From Candidatus Nitrosopumilus sp. (GTDB taxonomy: Archaea; Thermoproteota; Nitrososphaeria; Nitrososphaerales; Nitrosopumilaceae): DNA of 37,506 nucleotides. Shown here piece after piece: positions 6,714 to 15,122 of this stretch. Positions within the stretch are counted from its first letter, which is position 1. Each line of letters opens with the position of its first letter. The notes under the pieces are model-generated. The model ran no database searches. It worked only from the letters and a program-made list of their open reading frames with translations, and was not told where the DNA came from. The DNA is taken from contig JAONKT010000004.1 in assembly GCA_028377625.1 (NCBI GenBank), forward strand, positions 1-37,506, in the 5' to 3' direction. Position numbers and translations under genes: made by a program.

Positions 6714-7553
6714 TCATGCATATCCTTTTGCTATCTTCACATTTTCAAAATCATCTCTATCATCATCAATAGGAGTTTCCAAAATTATGGGGATTTTTTT
6801 CTTATTTGCAAATTTTACAACAGATGTTATGCCTTCTTCTCCAATTCCACCTAATCCTAAATGGTAATGTCTATCGAGATTACATCCAATTTCTCCCCTT
6901 GCATCATTTAAATGAAGAATTTTCAAATTTTCAATTCCAACATGTTTGTTAAATTGTTTAAAAGTTTCTTTTACTTTATCAGCTGTTCGTAAATCATATC
7001 CTGCAACAAATGCATGACAAGTATCTAGACAAACACCAAACTTTTTTTCAGGTTTCAATTGCTTAAAAATTTCACCTAGTTGTTTAAAATCTGAACCAAC
7101 AGAATTTTTTTGTCCTGCAGTATTTTCTAATAAAATCATTACATCATTTTTTGTTTTACCAGCTTTTGTTAGACCTTCTACCAATTTCTTAATTCCTGCT
7201 TCTTCTCCAGTTCCTAAATGACTACCTAGATGTGTAACTAAATATGGTATTCCTAATTGTGCACATCTTTCAACTTCACTTATCAATGTGTTAACTGATT
7301 TTTCAAATGCATCATCTTTTGGTGTAGCTAAATTTGGTAAATATGGCATATGTGCACAAATTGCAAACCTATCGATTTTACTGTCTTTTAATTTAGACTT
7401 AAAAGAATCAATGACTTCTTTTGTTAGATCTTTTGCATGCCATGATCTTGGACTTCTTGTAAAAATTTGAAATGCAGAACAATCTCTTTCAACTGCATTA
7501 TCTACTGCTTTATCAATTGAACCTGATGCTGAGACATGGCAACCAATTTGCAT
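6714..7553 (-). CDS. nfo: Endonuclease IV (apurinic/apyrimidinic endonuclease)
   Basis: This base-excision-repair enzyme cuts DNA 5' to abasic sites, using three zinc ions in a TIM barrel. The metal-binding motifs are all present: GCHVSASGS at the start, THLGSHLGTG, LLENTAGQ, VCLDTCHAFVAGYD, HLNDARGEIG with DRHYHLGLG, and the final Glu in ILETP. The start MQIGCHVS at 7551-7553 gives 279 residues, close to the usual 280-285. A longer frame opens at 7595 but adds 14 residues outside the family. It is divergent from priL and precedes glyS. Confidence 0.94.
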   Translation of the reverse strand: MQIGCHVSASGSIDKAVDNAVERDCSAFQIFTRSPRSWHAKDLTKEVIDSFKSKLKDSKIDRFAICAHMPYLPNLATPKDDAFEKSVNTLISEVERCAQLGIPYLVTHLGSHLGTGEEAGIKKLVEGLTKAGKTKNDVMILLENTAGQKNSVGSDFKQLGEIFKQLKPEKKFGVCLDTCHAFVAGYDLRTADKVKETFKQFNKHVGIENLKILHLNDARGEIGCNLDRHYHLGLGGIGEEGITSVVKFANKKKIPIILETPIDDDRDDFENVKIAKGYA

Positions 7554-7639
7554 ATATGAATAATTTATTAAAACATAATTTAAACCAGCGTTCAAATCCT
7601 AAGAATCAGATTTTTATGTAAATTACTTGGATAACTATT

Positions 7640-8668
7640 ATGTTAGTTCTTGGACAAGATGAAAAAGCAAAATATCCCTTTTTGGCTGATGCAGGCGAAT
7701 ATTTGAAGGATAAAGGGTTTTCTTTAGCTCAATTTGGTAACGATCCAGTTTTAAAATTATCAGTTGAAAAAGCACTCCATAGAATTAAAGTTGCAGCTGC
7801 AGGTGAAGTTTACAAATCAGATTTGATAGATGGTCAGGCATCAAAGGATTATGTGCTTGAAAGAGAAGTCTTTTCTTTTCTTTTGGCTATAGTTTTGATT
7901 AAATTAACTGGAATGTCTACACTTGTCAAAAGATTTGCTTTAGCTGAAGCTCGAAGAGCAGAAAATTATTTAGAAAAAGATTTAGGAAATGCTTCTAATA
8001 AATCAAAAATTGATTTAGCAACTAGAATTATTTATGATTTATTTAATATTGAAATAATTAAAGAAAATGATTTTTTTATTATACCTGTATCTGATTATTT
8101 GAGACATTCAGTTACTTTTCATGAACGTGAATGGAAATTAATCAATAGACATGTTGAAAATGGAAAAGTATTCCTTACTCCTGATAAAACAGTTAGATTA
8201 ATTCGAAAAGAATTAGGAAATTATATTAGTTCTAAAATTATTAATGCTCCTAAACCATCTATGATTCCTGGACTTGAAAAAATTGTTGATGAATTAATTT
8301 TAATTTCTAAAAAACTTACACCAACTTATACGATTGTTACTGGTGAATATCCTCCATGCATAAAGCATGCAATTGATGTACTTGAAAAAGGTGAAAATCT
8401 TCCACATTCTGGAAGATTTATGCTTGCAACTTTTCTATTATCACGAGGACAAACAGTTCAACAAATTGCACCATTATTTAAAAATGCACCTGATTATAAT
8501 CCTCGTGTAACACTTTACCAACTTAATCATCTTGCTGGAACTTCAGGTAGTAGTACAAAATATGCTTGTCCTTCTTGTGAAAAATTAAAAACACAAGATC
8601 TTTGTTTCATTACAAAAGAATGTGATAATATTATCAATCCCTCACAATTTGGAAAAAAGAGAAAATAA
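7640..8668 (+). CDS. priL: DNA primase large subunit
   Basis: PriL partners PriS in the archaeal primase that makes primers for DNA replication. The 342-residue protein has the helical N-terminal domain and a C-terminal iron-sulfur domain. The four expected cluster ligands are C240 (YPPCIKHA), C313 (PSCEKL), C322 (LCF) and C328 (ECDN); C310 is an extra cysteine. A TATA-like stretch (TTTTTATGTA, about 7611-7620) lies about 25 bp before the ATG. The stop codon overlaps the first base of priS (TAATG), showing tight coupling of the two subunits. Confidence 0.92.
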   Translation: MLVLGQDEKAKYPFLADAGEYLKDKGFSLAQFGNDPVLKLSVEKALHRIKVAAAGEVYKSDLIDGQASKDYVLEREVFSFLLAIVLIKLTGMSTLVKRFALAEARRAENYLEKDLGNASNKSKIDLATRIIYDLFNIEIIKENDFFIIPVSDYLRHSVTFHEREWKLINRHVENGKVFLTPDKTVRLIRKELGNYISSKIINAPKPSMIPGLEKIVDELILISKKLTPTYTIVTGEYPPCIKHAIDVLEKGENLPHSGRFMLATFLLSRGQTVQQIAPLFKNAPDYNPRVTLYQLNHLAGTSGSSTKYACPSCEKLKTQDLCFITKECDNIINPSQFGKKRK

Positions 8669-9792
8669 TGAATGAAATTGATGTTAAATTTTTAGAAGAT
8701 TCATTCAAGAAATATTATTTTAATCATTTTAACCTCATTACTACTCCTGGGCGTACACCTGAAAGGGAATTTGGTTATCAAAAATTTAATTCCAATTTTT
8801 TTAATAGGCATATTTCACTTAAAGATGACAAAGAATTACATCTTCTATTCATGCAAAACATCCCATCAGATGTATATTGTTCAAATGCATATTATGCATT
8901 TCCAAATTCTCCCATGAATGAAAAAGATTGGAAAGAAGCTGATTTGATCTTTGATATTGATGCAAAAGATCTTAATTTATCTTGCAGAAAAAATCACACT
9001 GTATCAATTTGTAATCAATGTAATGAAATTTCAAAAAATAATAATGAATGTATAAAGTGTAATTCAAGTAAATTAGAAAAAAAATCTTTACCTTGTAAAA
9101 TTTGTATTGAGGCATCAAAAATTGAAGTTTCAAAACTATCTAATGTCTTGATAAATGATTTAGGAATTAATCAAGAAGATATTCATGTCTATTTTTCAGG
9201 TAATGAGGGATTTCATGTTTATGTTTATAATTCACAATTCCAACATTTAGGTTCTAAAGAAAGATCAGAACTTGTTGATTATATTATGTTTCACGGTGCT
9301 ATTCCTGAAACATTTGGAATGAAAAAATTTAAGCCTAATAGATCATTATTTCCAGATTTTGATCAAAAAGGCTGGAATGGAAGATTTTCAAAACATGTTT
9401 ATGGTTCAAAATCAAAACGTTCAAAAATTATTTCTGAATTACTTGCTAATGGTTATTCTTCATTTCAAAAAATACTAGATGATATTTCACAACAAATTGG
9501 TGTAAAAATTGATCCTAATGTTACGATGGATATTCATAGAATTTTTAGATTACCTGGTTCAATTAATAGTAAAAGTGGTCTTACCAAAATTCTTTGTACT
9601 AATATAGCAAAATTTGATCCTTATACAGATGCATGTTTTCTTAATGATGATTCTGTTGAAGTTCTAGCTAATTGCCCAATTGAATTTAAATTAAAAAATA
9701 AAAAATTTGGGCCATATGTTAATCAAAAAATATCTGTTCCAACATATGCTGCAGCCTATATGATATGTAAAAAATTAGCAACAATCGCTTAA
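8668..9792 (+). CDS. priS: DNA primase small catalytic subunit
   Basis: This is the polymerising subunit of the archaeal primase. The catalytic Asp pair is in FDIDAKD (D96 and D98). The nucleotide-binding SGNEGFHVYVY and the third metal-site region (KIDPNVTMDIHRIFRLPGS) follow in order. The zinc region is larger than usual: besides C106 and H110 there are two CxxC pairs (C115/C118 and C128/C131) spaced like a separate zinc ribbon, then C143 and C146. The family normally binds one zinc here. Length is 374 residues. The start overlaps the priL stop by one base. Confidence 0.92.
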   Translation: MNEIDVKFLEDSFKKYYFNHFNLITTPGRTPEREFGYQKFNSNFFNRHISLKDDKELHLLFMQNIPSDVYCSNAYYAFPNSPMNEKDWKEADLIFDIDAKDLNLSCRKNHTVSICNQCNEISKNNNECIKCNSSKLEKKSLPCKICIEASKIEVSKLSNVLINDLGINQEDIHVYFSGNEGFHVYVYNSQFQHLGSKERSELVDYIMFHGAIPETFGMKKFKPNRSLFPDFDQKGWNGRFSKHVYGSKSKRSKIISELLANGYSSFQKILDDISQQIGVKIDPNVTMDIHRIFRLPGSINSKSGLTKILCTNIAKFDPYTDACFLNDDSVEVLANCPIEFKLKNKKFGPYVNQKISVPTYAAAYMICKKLATIA

Positions 9793-9833
9793 TTTTGCTG
9801 GTAAGGCTTTAATTTAGTGAATCACGAACAAAT

Positions 9834-12695
9834 GTGATTTTGTATAGCGCATCTACTGATAAGCAGACTCCTCCTCCTGATACTGGAAAATTTATCAGAT
9901 TAGCCATAATTGCCATCATTGGTATTGTAATTTTTGCTATGGTTGGCAATCAAGCAGTAATTTTATCAATGAATTTTACTGAATTTGGAGAACAATTCAC
10001 TAAACCTCTTTACTATACACTTCTTTCAACTCTAATTTTATCTGCAATTACTCTAATTCGTGTAAATATTGCAAGTAGATCTTCAATTTTTTGGTATGGA
10101 ATTAACACTGCAATTGGATTTATTGCCAGAGGTCCTCAACAATCTGTTTCAACAGATATTCAAAGTTTTAGAGATTACAAATTAACTTCTCCACAATTCA
10201 TTCTTTGGCAAATTACTAAGATTCTGTTATTTGGTGCCTTCTTTGCAAATATTATGTTTGGATTTGCAGCAATGTCATTTATTGATGGAAATACTTTAGG
10301 TGTTGAAAATTTACCAACATTATTTTCTTTACCATTTGTAACTCCTGACAGTGATCCAGCATATGCATATGAACAAGTTGTTCCAATGATACCTGCATTA
10401 GTTATACTAATTCCACCAATACTTGCAGCAATTGGTTTACGTTTAGTATTGTATGTGGGTATTCATAGAATTATTGATGTCATTACATCATATCTAAAAG
10501 ACTCTCAAGAAGGAAAACCTCGTTATCTAAATTATGTTTCAACTATTGAAGGAATTTTTGGAATTGCTATATTGTGGGTTGGTGTAAATCTTTTCTTTAC
10601 TGATCAAATTGATTATAATACAAGATATGTAATTGGTGGTACACTTCTAATTGGCTCTGCTTTAATTGCATTTTCTCTAATTGATAGGATTAGGGCACGT
10701 GTTTTAACTCACATGTTTAAACGTGATGTGATTATAAGATTTGCAACAATTCTTGCTATTGCAATTATTATTGGTGGTGTTGTGGCGGTAAACAATAGTA
10801 TTGCTGATGCAAAGAAAATTGAATTTTTAGGACCATATACAGCTCAACAAATTGGTGTTAATAGATATCTTGGAGAATTAAATAATGTTCAAGAAAATAT
10901 TCATGATGTACAATTAACATCAGTTTCTGCAAATAATATTAAAAATTATGTCAATCAAAATAGTGATGTTCTCGATGTTATTCGAGTTTGGGATTGGGAA
11001 GCTGCATTTGCTAAATTAAAACCTGAAATAGGATTAATACCGTATGTTGATTTTGAAGATAACGATATTCTTAGATTTAACAATACATTGTATTGGACTG
11101 CATCGATGAAACCAATTCTACCTTCTTCTGTTAGTCTTGATAATAGATGGTACAACGAACATCTTGTTTACACTCATGTTCCCGAAGGATTTTTGACTTT
11201 AGAAGCAACAGATGGTCAGATTGTTGATAGTGGAGAATTTTTCAAACAAAGAGAAATTTACTATGGTGAAGGTGGATTATTTGAACAAACTTGGTCTGGT
11301 TTTCCAACTGGAAGAGGTGAAACCAGTGCAGAACTCGGAGGTGTAGCTTACTCTGGAATGGGTGGTTTAGATGTTGCACCACCACTAAGTTGGATATTTG
11401 AACCAAATTTCTTACTTTCATTTCCTGGCGAATCTGTTCACATTATGAGATACAAAGATGTTCATGATAGAATGGAAACATTGTATCCATATTTCTTATA
11501 TGACTTATTTGGTAAAGAATTAGATTCATTGCCTGTAACTGATGGAGAAAATTCCTATTGGCTAATTCCATTAATTATTGGATTTGATACACGTGATGTT
11601 CCTTGGTCTGTTGGTAATCCATACTTACGTTTGGTAGGTTATGCACTTGTTGATTCATACAATGGTGATATTCAATTATTGAGAACTGGTGATGATTTCT
11701 TCACTGAAATGTTTGCAAGTCAATATTCTGAACAATTTGAACCAATGCCATCTTGGTTAGAAGAACAAATCAGATACCCGGTGGAATTATTTAACTGGAA
11801 AACAGAGATGTACAATATCTACCATGTAACTAATCCTGAAACATTCATCCAAGCAAATGAATTCTATGAAATTCCTCGCGGTCTTGATACTTACTATGTT
11901 GAAGCAAAACCACCTGGATTTGAACAAACTTCATTTTTGGGATTACTTTCATTGGAATTGAAAGGATCACAAGGAAGAAATCTTGCTGGATATATGGTAG
12001 TTGAAAATGATCTTGCTACTTTAGGTGATTTACAATTTTATGAAGTTCCATTAGATTCTGAAACTAAATTAATTGGACCTACTGCAGTAAGAGAAGCTCT
12101 TGACAGAGATCCTGAATTTTCTAAACTAAAGACATTATTGAGGAATCCAAGAATTGGTGATAATATTTTGTATCGCGTAGGTGATCATGATGTATACTTT
12201 ATTCCAGTTTATACTGCAGGTGCAGGCGGTGTTGTTGCACAATTGGGTACAATTGCAGCTGTAGGTGCAGCCTTTAACGGAGAATACTTCGTTGGATTAG
12301 GCTCCACTCAAGAAGAAGCATTTGAACAATATTTGAAAAAGGTATCTGGTGTGGCATCAACTACAACTACTGCCGATGATGATTATGTTGAATTACTAAA
12401 AAGTGATAGAATAGATATAATCAAATCAATATTTGAAAAAGAACAAATTGTGATTTCTGAACCAACATCAATTCAAATTCCACTATCATTTAATGAAGGG
12501 GAGCTATTCTTCTTTACTGAAGATGATCTTGCTGATACAGAACAATTCTTATCTGAGTTCATTGATGACTTTGTAAAACCACGTAGTGATAGAGTATTCA
12601 TGTGGGAAGAAGATACAATTCTTAACATTGGAACTGTCTATGTAAAAGAAGGATTACCTGAGATACATTATGTATCAATTGAGGTTGGCAACTAA
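9834..12695 (+). CDS. Large UPF0182 family membrane protein
   Basis: This 953-residue protein matches the UPF0182 (COG1615) family of unknown function. About seven membrane spans lie in the first third (roughly 20-37, 58-78, 121-148, 185-210, 239-255, 264-283 and 299-318). They are followed by a single large domain of some 630 residues, probably outside the cell. Diagnostic parts are the conserved FRDYKLTSPQFILWQ and the tail region with VYFIPVYTAG...LGTIAAVG and an acidic stretch. The start codon is GTG at 9834 (an in-frame TTG is at 9840); the first in-frame ATG is too far inside. TTTAATTTA at about 9809-9817 is the TATA-like box. The family is best known from actinobacteria and cyanobacteria. 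The next gene starts directly after its stop. Confidence 0.85.
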   Translation: MILYSASTDKQTPPPDTGKFIRLAIIAIIGIVIFAMVGNQAVILSMNFTEFGEQFTKPLYYTLLSTLILSAITLIRVNIASRSSIFWYGINTAIGFIARGPQQSVSTDIQSFRDYKLTSPQFILWQITKILLFGAFFANIMFGFAAMSFIDGNTLGVENLPTLFSLPFVTPDSDPAYAYEQVVPMIPALVILIPPILAAIGLRLVLYVGIHRIIDVITSYLKDSQEGKPRYLNYVSTIEGIFGIAILWVGVNLFFTDQIDYNTRYVIGGTLLIGSALIAFSLIDRIRARVLTHMFKRDVIIRFATILAIAIIIGGVVAVNNSIADAKKIEFLGPYTAQQIGVNRYLGELNNVQENIHDVQLTSVSANNIKNYVNQNSDVLDVIRVWDWEAAFAKLKPEIGLIPYVDFEDNDILRFNNTLYWTASMKPILPSSVSLDNRWYNEHLVYTHVPEGFLTLEATDGQIVDSGEFFKQREIYYGEGGLFEQTWSGFPTGRGETSAELGGVAYSGMGGLDVAPPLSWIFEPNFLLSFPGESVHIMRYKDVHDRMETLYPYFLYDLFGKELDSLPVTDGENSYWLIPLIIGFDTRDVPWSVGNPYLRLVGYALVDSYNGDIQLLRTGDDFFTEMFASQYSEQFEPMPSWLEEQIRYPVELFNWKTEMYNIYHVTNPETFIQANEFYEIPRGLDTYYVEAKPPGFEQTSFLGLLSLELKGSQGRNLAGYMVVENDLATLGDLQFYEVPLDSETKLIGPTAVREALDRDPEFSKLKTLLRNPRIGDNILYRVGDHDVYFIPVYTAGAGGVVAQLGTIAAVGAAFNGEYFVGLGSTQEEAFEQYLKKVSGVASTTTTADDDYVELLKSDRIDIIKSIFEKEQIVISEPTSIQIPLSFNEGELFFFTEDDLADTEQFLSEFIDDFVKPRSDRVFMWEEDTILNIGTVYVKEGLPEIHYVSIEVGN

Positions 12696-13238
12696 TTGCT
12701 TCTTGTTGTTGATAATGGTTCTATCTATACAAAACAATTAACTGATTTTCTAAGCAAAAAAAATATTGCTTTTGAAAAATATACTCCTTATCTTTTAAAA
12801 TTAAACTCTTTAGAAAAATATGACTGTATTATTTTATCTGGAAGAAGAAAAAATGATAAGAAAATTAATGAAGTAAATTCTAAAATTATCAATTATTCAA
12901 TTAATAACAATAAAAAATTACTTGGAATATGTTACGGTGCAGAAATACTGGCACTAACACTAGGAGGTACAATTAGAAAAACAGAATCTACTCAAAAAGG
13001 GAATGAAACAATTGAAATTTTAAAAGACAATCTGATCATAAAAAATTCAATAACTGTATTTGAAAGTCATGCATTTGAAATTTCTAAATTACCTAATATG
13101 TTAACTACCATTGGAAAATCAAATAATTGTAAGTATGAAATTATTCAACATAAAGAAAAACTAATTTTTGGAACTCAATTTCATCCAGAAATGAGTCTTG
13201 ATGGTAATAATTTAATAGAAACTTTTTGTTCACTCTGA
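12696..13238 (+). CDS. Class I glutamine amidotransferase (GuaA N-terminal-like)
   Basis: This 180-residue stand-alone glutaminase domain releases ammonia from glutamine for a partner synthetase. The nucleophile C79 lies in GICYGAE, and the His-Glu pair is in FHPEMS (H163, E165). The ending resembles the separate GATase subunit of archaeal GMP synthase (GuaAa), though the usual oxyanion loop SGGP reads SGRRKND here. No GMP synthetase ATPase subunit is in the window. Anthranilate-type or other partners cannot be excluded. The start is TTG at 12696, touching the previous stop codon. Confidence 0.8.
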   Translation: MLLVVDNGSIYTKQLTDFLSKKNIAFEKYTPYLLKLNSLEKYDCIILSGRRKNDKKINEVNSKIINYSINNNKKLLGICYGAEILALTLGGTIRKTESTQKGNETIEILKDNLIIKNSITVFESHAFEISKLPNMLTTIGKSNNCKYEIIQHKEKLIFGTQFHPEMSLDGNNLIETFCSL

Positions 13239-13272
13239 TTGATTTTAATAACTCTCAAAAATTCTCTATTTT

Positions 13273-14238
13273 ATGGCTGAAGAACAAGAACATCAATTAC
13301 TTTTACCTCTAGTTGAGGAAGAAAATATTTGTCTTCCTTTACCAATTAATGTTGTATCAAGGTATTGGAATATTGAATTACCTATGGCTGAAGCTGTAGA
13401 ATCTGCTAAAAAATATTCTGATTTTAATGGTAGTATAATTACAGAGGGAATAGAACTTGCAGAAAGACATGGATTATCATGTAAAATTATTCATTCATCT
13501 TTAGATGAATTAAAAAAAATTATTGATTCAGGAATACCTCCAATTGTTATTCTTCCTGGAATTCCTGAAATTACACAACATGCTTCAGTAATTACTGGTT
13601 ACAATGAAGAAGAAAAAACAATTCTTCATTATATTCAAAAAGGTAATCAAGAAGGAGAACAACAAGAAGGTGCAATTCCACAGGGTGTTTTTGACAGAGA
13701 ATGGTCTGAAGAAGGAAATCTCTTAATACTTATCTCACCACCAGATACATTATCAAATATTACATTAGATAATAATTTGCAGGATAAATCTAATCGTTTA
13801 TGTTTTAATTCTGAAAAACTAAATATTTTACAAAATTATCCTGAAGCACTTTCATCATTAAAAGAATCTATAGAACTTGATCCAAATAATTCAACAGCCT
13901 TGCATTTGTATGCAACAATGTTAAATCAACAAAACTCACCAGAATGTGTTTCATTTTATGAAAAAAGTCTAAAAATTAATCCTAGATCTTATTTGACATT
14001 TAACGGACTAGGTAATTTTTATTTAAAAACAAATGAATTTGAGAAGGCAGAAAATTCTTACAGTAAAGCAATTGAAATTAATCCGAAACGTTCTGCTAAA
14101 ATATATAAAAATCGTGCTTATCTGCGAGAAAAATTAAATAAAAATTCTGATGCTAAAGAGGATCTTAAATCATATTTGAAATATTTTCCAAAAGCCCCTG
14201 ATAGAGGAATAATAGAACAAGCAATTAGAGAAATTTAA
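13273..14238 (+). CDS. C39-peptidase-like domain fused to TPR repeats
   Basis: The N-terminal 155 residues resemble a C39-type papain-fold domain. C20 lies in ICLPLPINVVSRYWNI, in place of the usual CGPAALAMVLRYWG. H103 lies in TQHASVITGYNEEEKTILHY, which fits the usual HYVVVxGYxxxxVxxxDP region. The Asp-Cys-Gly signature is not intact, so activity is uncertain. About four tetratricopeptide repeats follow (roughly 172-205, 206-238, 240-272 and 276-306), with EALSSLKESIELDPNNSTAL and EKAENSYSKAIEINPK typical. There is no signal peptide, so it is probably cytoplasmic. Similar C39-TPR fusions exist in bacteria. A possible hairpin follows the stop. Confidence 0.7.
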   Translation: MAEEQEHQLLLPLVEEENICLPLPINVVSRYWNIELPMAEAVESAKKYSDFNGSIITEGIELAERHGLSCKIIHSSLDELKKIIDSGIPPIVILPGIPEITQHASVITGYNEEEKTILHYIQKGNQEGEQQEGAIPQGVFDREWSEEGNLLILISPPDTLSNITLDNNLQDKSNRLCFNSEKLNILQNYPEALSSLKESIELDPNNSTALHLYATMLNQQNSPECVSFYEKSLKINPRSYLTFNGLGNFYLKTNEFEKAENSYSKAIEINPKRSAKIYKNRAYLREKLNKNSDAKEDLKSYLKYFPKAPDRGIIEQAIREI

Positions 14239-14247
14239 TGTGGAATA

Positions 14248-14284
14248 CGGAAGACTAAACTAATTCCGCTTAAGACAATTTTTT
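14248..14284 (+). terminator. Possible hairpin and T tract
   Basis: CGGAA (14248-14252) can pair with TTCCG (14264-14268), and six Ts follow at 14279-14284. The stem is short, so this is a weak call. The T tract could serve as the terminator for the C39-TPR gene. Confidence 0.3.
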
Positions 14285-14312
14285 CAAATATAATTAAATA
14301 TCTTCACTAATT

Positions 14313-14495
14313 ATGTATAATATGGATGCAAAATGTCCCGAATGTGAAAGAGTTGCAGTTTTAGATGATGATGTTACTATTGTGAAATGTCCTCATTGTA
14401 ATTTTGAAGCAGACTATGATACTTATCTTGAAATTATGAAAGATCATGCAATGAATATGGCATCTGATTATATTCCAGATCGACCTGGTATGTAA
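14313..14495 (+). CDS. 60-residue zinc-ribbon protein
   Basis: Two CxxC knuckles (C8/C11 and C26/C29) flank a short acidic strand pair, as in small archaeal zinc ribbons. An amphipathic helix follows (DTYLEIMKDHAMNMAS). The function is unknown; such proteins often bind nucleic acid or act as adaptors. The ATG at 14322 is an alternative start that removes three residues. Its stop codon directly touches that of the opposing zinc-ribbon gene. Confidence 0.7.
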   Translation: MYNMDAKCPECERVAVLDDDVTIVKCPHCNFEADYDTYLEIMKDHAMNMASDYIPDRPGM

Positions 14496-14618
14496 TTACC
14501 AATAATTTCCCTTATCTGAACAATCTAAATGAGCACCACAATTTGGACAAAACATATGACATGCTTGCATATCTACCATTTTATTTTCACATCTTGGACA
14601 TGTGATTTCTTCTGCCAT
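14496..14618 (-). CDS. 40-residue zinc-ribbon protein, convergent with the previous one
   Basis: The ORF starts with ATG at 14616-14618 and reads MAEEITCPRC, then MFCPNCGAHLDC. C7/C10 and C24/C27 form a typical CPxC...CPNCGA ribbon, and C20, H21, H30 and C33 could bind a second metal or give alternative ligands. It ends GNYW. At 40 residues it is below common annotation thresholds but has a compelling motif. Its stop touches the stop of the plus-strand zinc ribbon. The opposite start region carries AT-rich sequence that could serve as promoter for this gene and for rps6e. Confidence 0.65.
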   Translation of the reverse strand: MAEEITCPRCENKMVDMQACHMFCPNCGAHLDCSDKGNYW

Positions 14619-14692
14619 GATTATCCATAGAAATTCTGATTTAAAAATAATGTCCAAAGGTTAATTAGTACTTCAACTTTTTTTTGGAATAC

Positions 14693-15067
14693 TTGGCAAA
14701 CTTCAAGCTTACAATATCTGATATCAAAGGAAAATCTCTATCAAAAGAACTCAAAGATAGTGATGCAAATCCATTGTTAGGATTACAATTAGGAAACGAA
14801 ACAGACGCTACCGTTGTCGGTTTAACTGGAAAACTAAAACTTACTGGAGGTAGTGACAAATCCGGAGTTCCTATGAGAAGTGACATTCATGGTTCTGCAA
14901 GAAAACGAGTTTTACTTTCTAAAGGTGTTGGATTACAAGCTGCAGAACATGGAGATAGAGTTAGAAAATTAACACGTGGAAATATAATTTCAGAAGAAAT
15001 TTATCAAATAAATTGTAAATTTGATGGAGAACTACCAGTTGAAGCACCTGCTGAAGAAGCAGCTTAA
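14693..15067 (+). CDS. rps6e: Small ribosomal subunit protein eS6
   Basis: The start MANFKLTISDIKGKS and the signature GGSDKSGVPMRSDIHGSARKR identify S6e, a protein of the 30S subunit. The length is 124 residues from TTG at 14693. The frame opens at an earlier TTG (14684), but the family starts MAxFKLxISDP, so 14693 is preferred. The C-terminus is Ala/Glu-rich (VEAPAEEAA). The stop codon is followed in frame by AAA ACT GAA GAT AAG AAA GAA and a second stop, which looks like a former charged tail. It lies upstream of aIF2 gamma, as in other archaea. Confidence 0.92.
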   Translation: MANFKLTISDIKGKSLSKELKDSDANPLLGLQLGNETDATVVGLTGKLKLTGGSDKSGVPMRSDIHGSARKRVLLSKGVGLQAAEHGDRVRKLTRGNIISEEIYQINCKFDGELPVEAPAEEAA

Positions 15068-15122
15068 AAAACTGAAGATAAGAAAGAATAACTTAACATA
15101 TACCGATTCTATATTTTGACTC

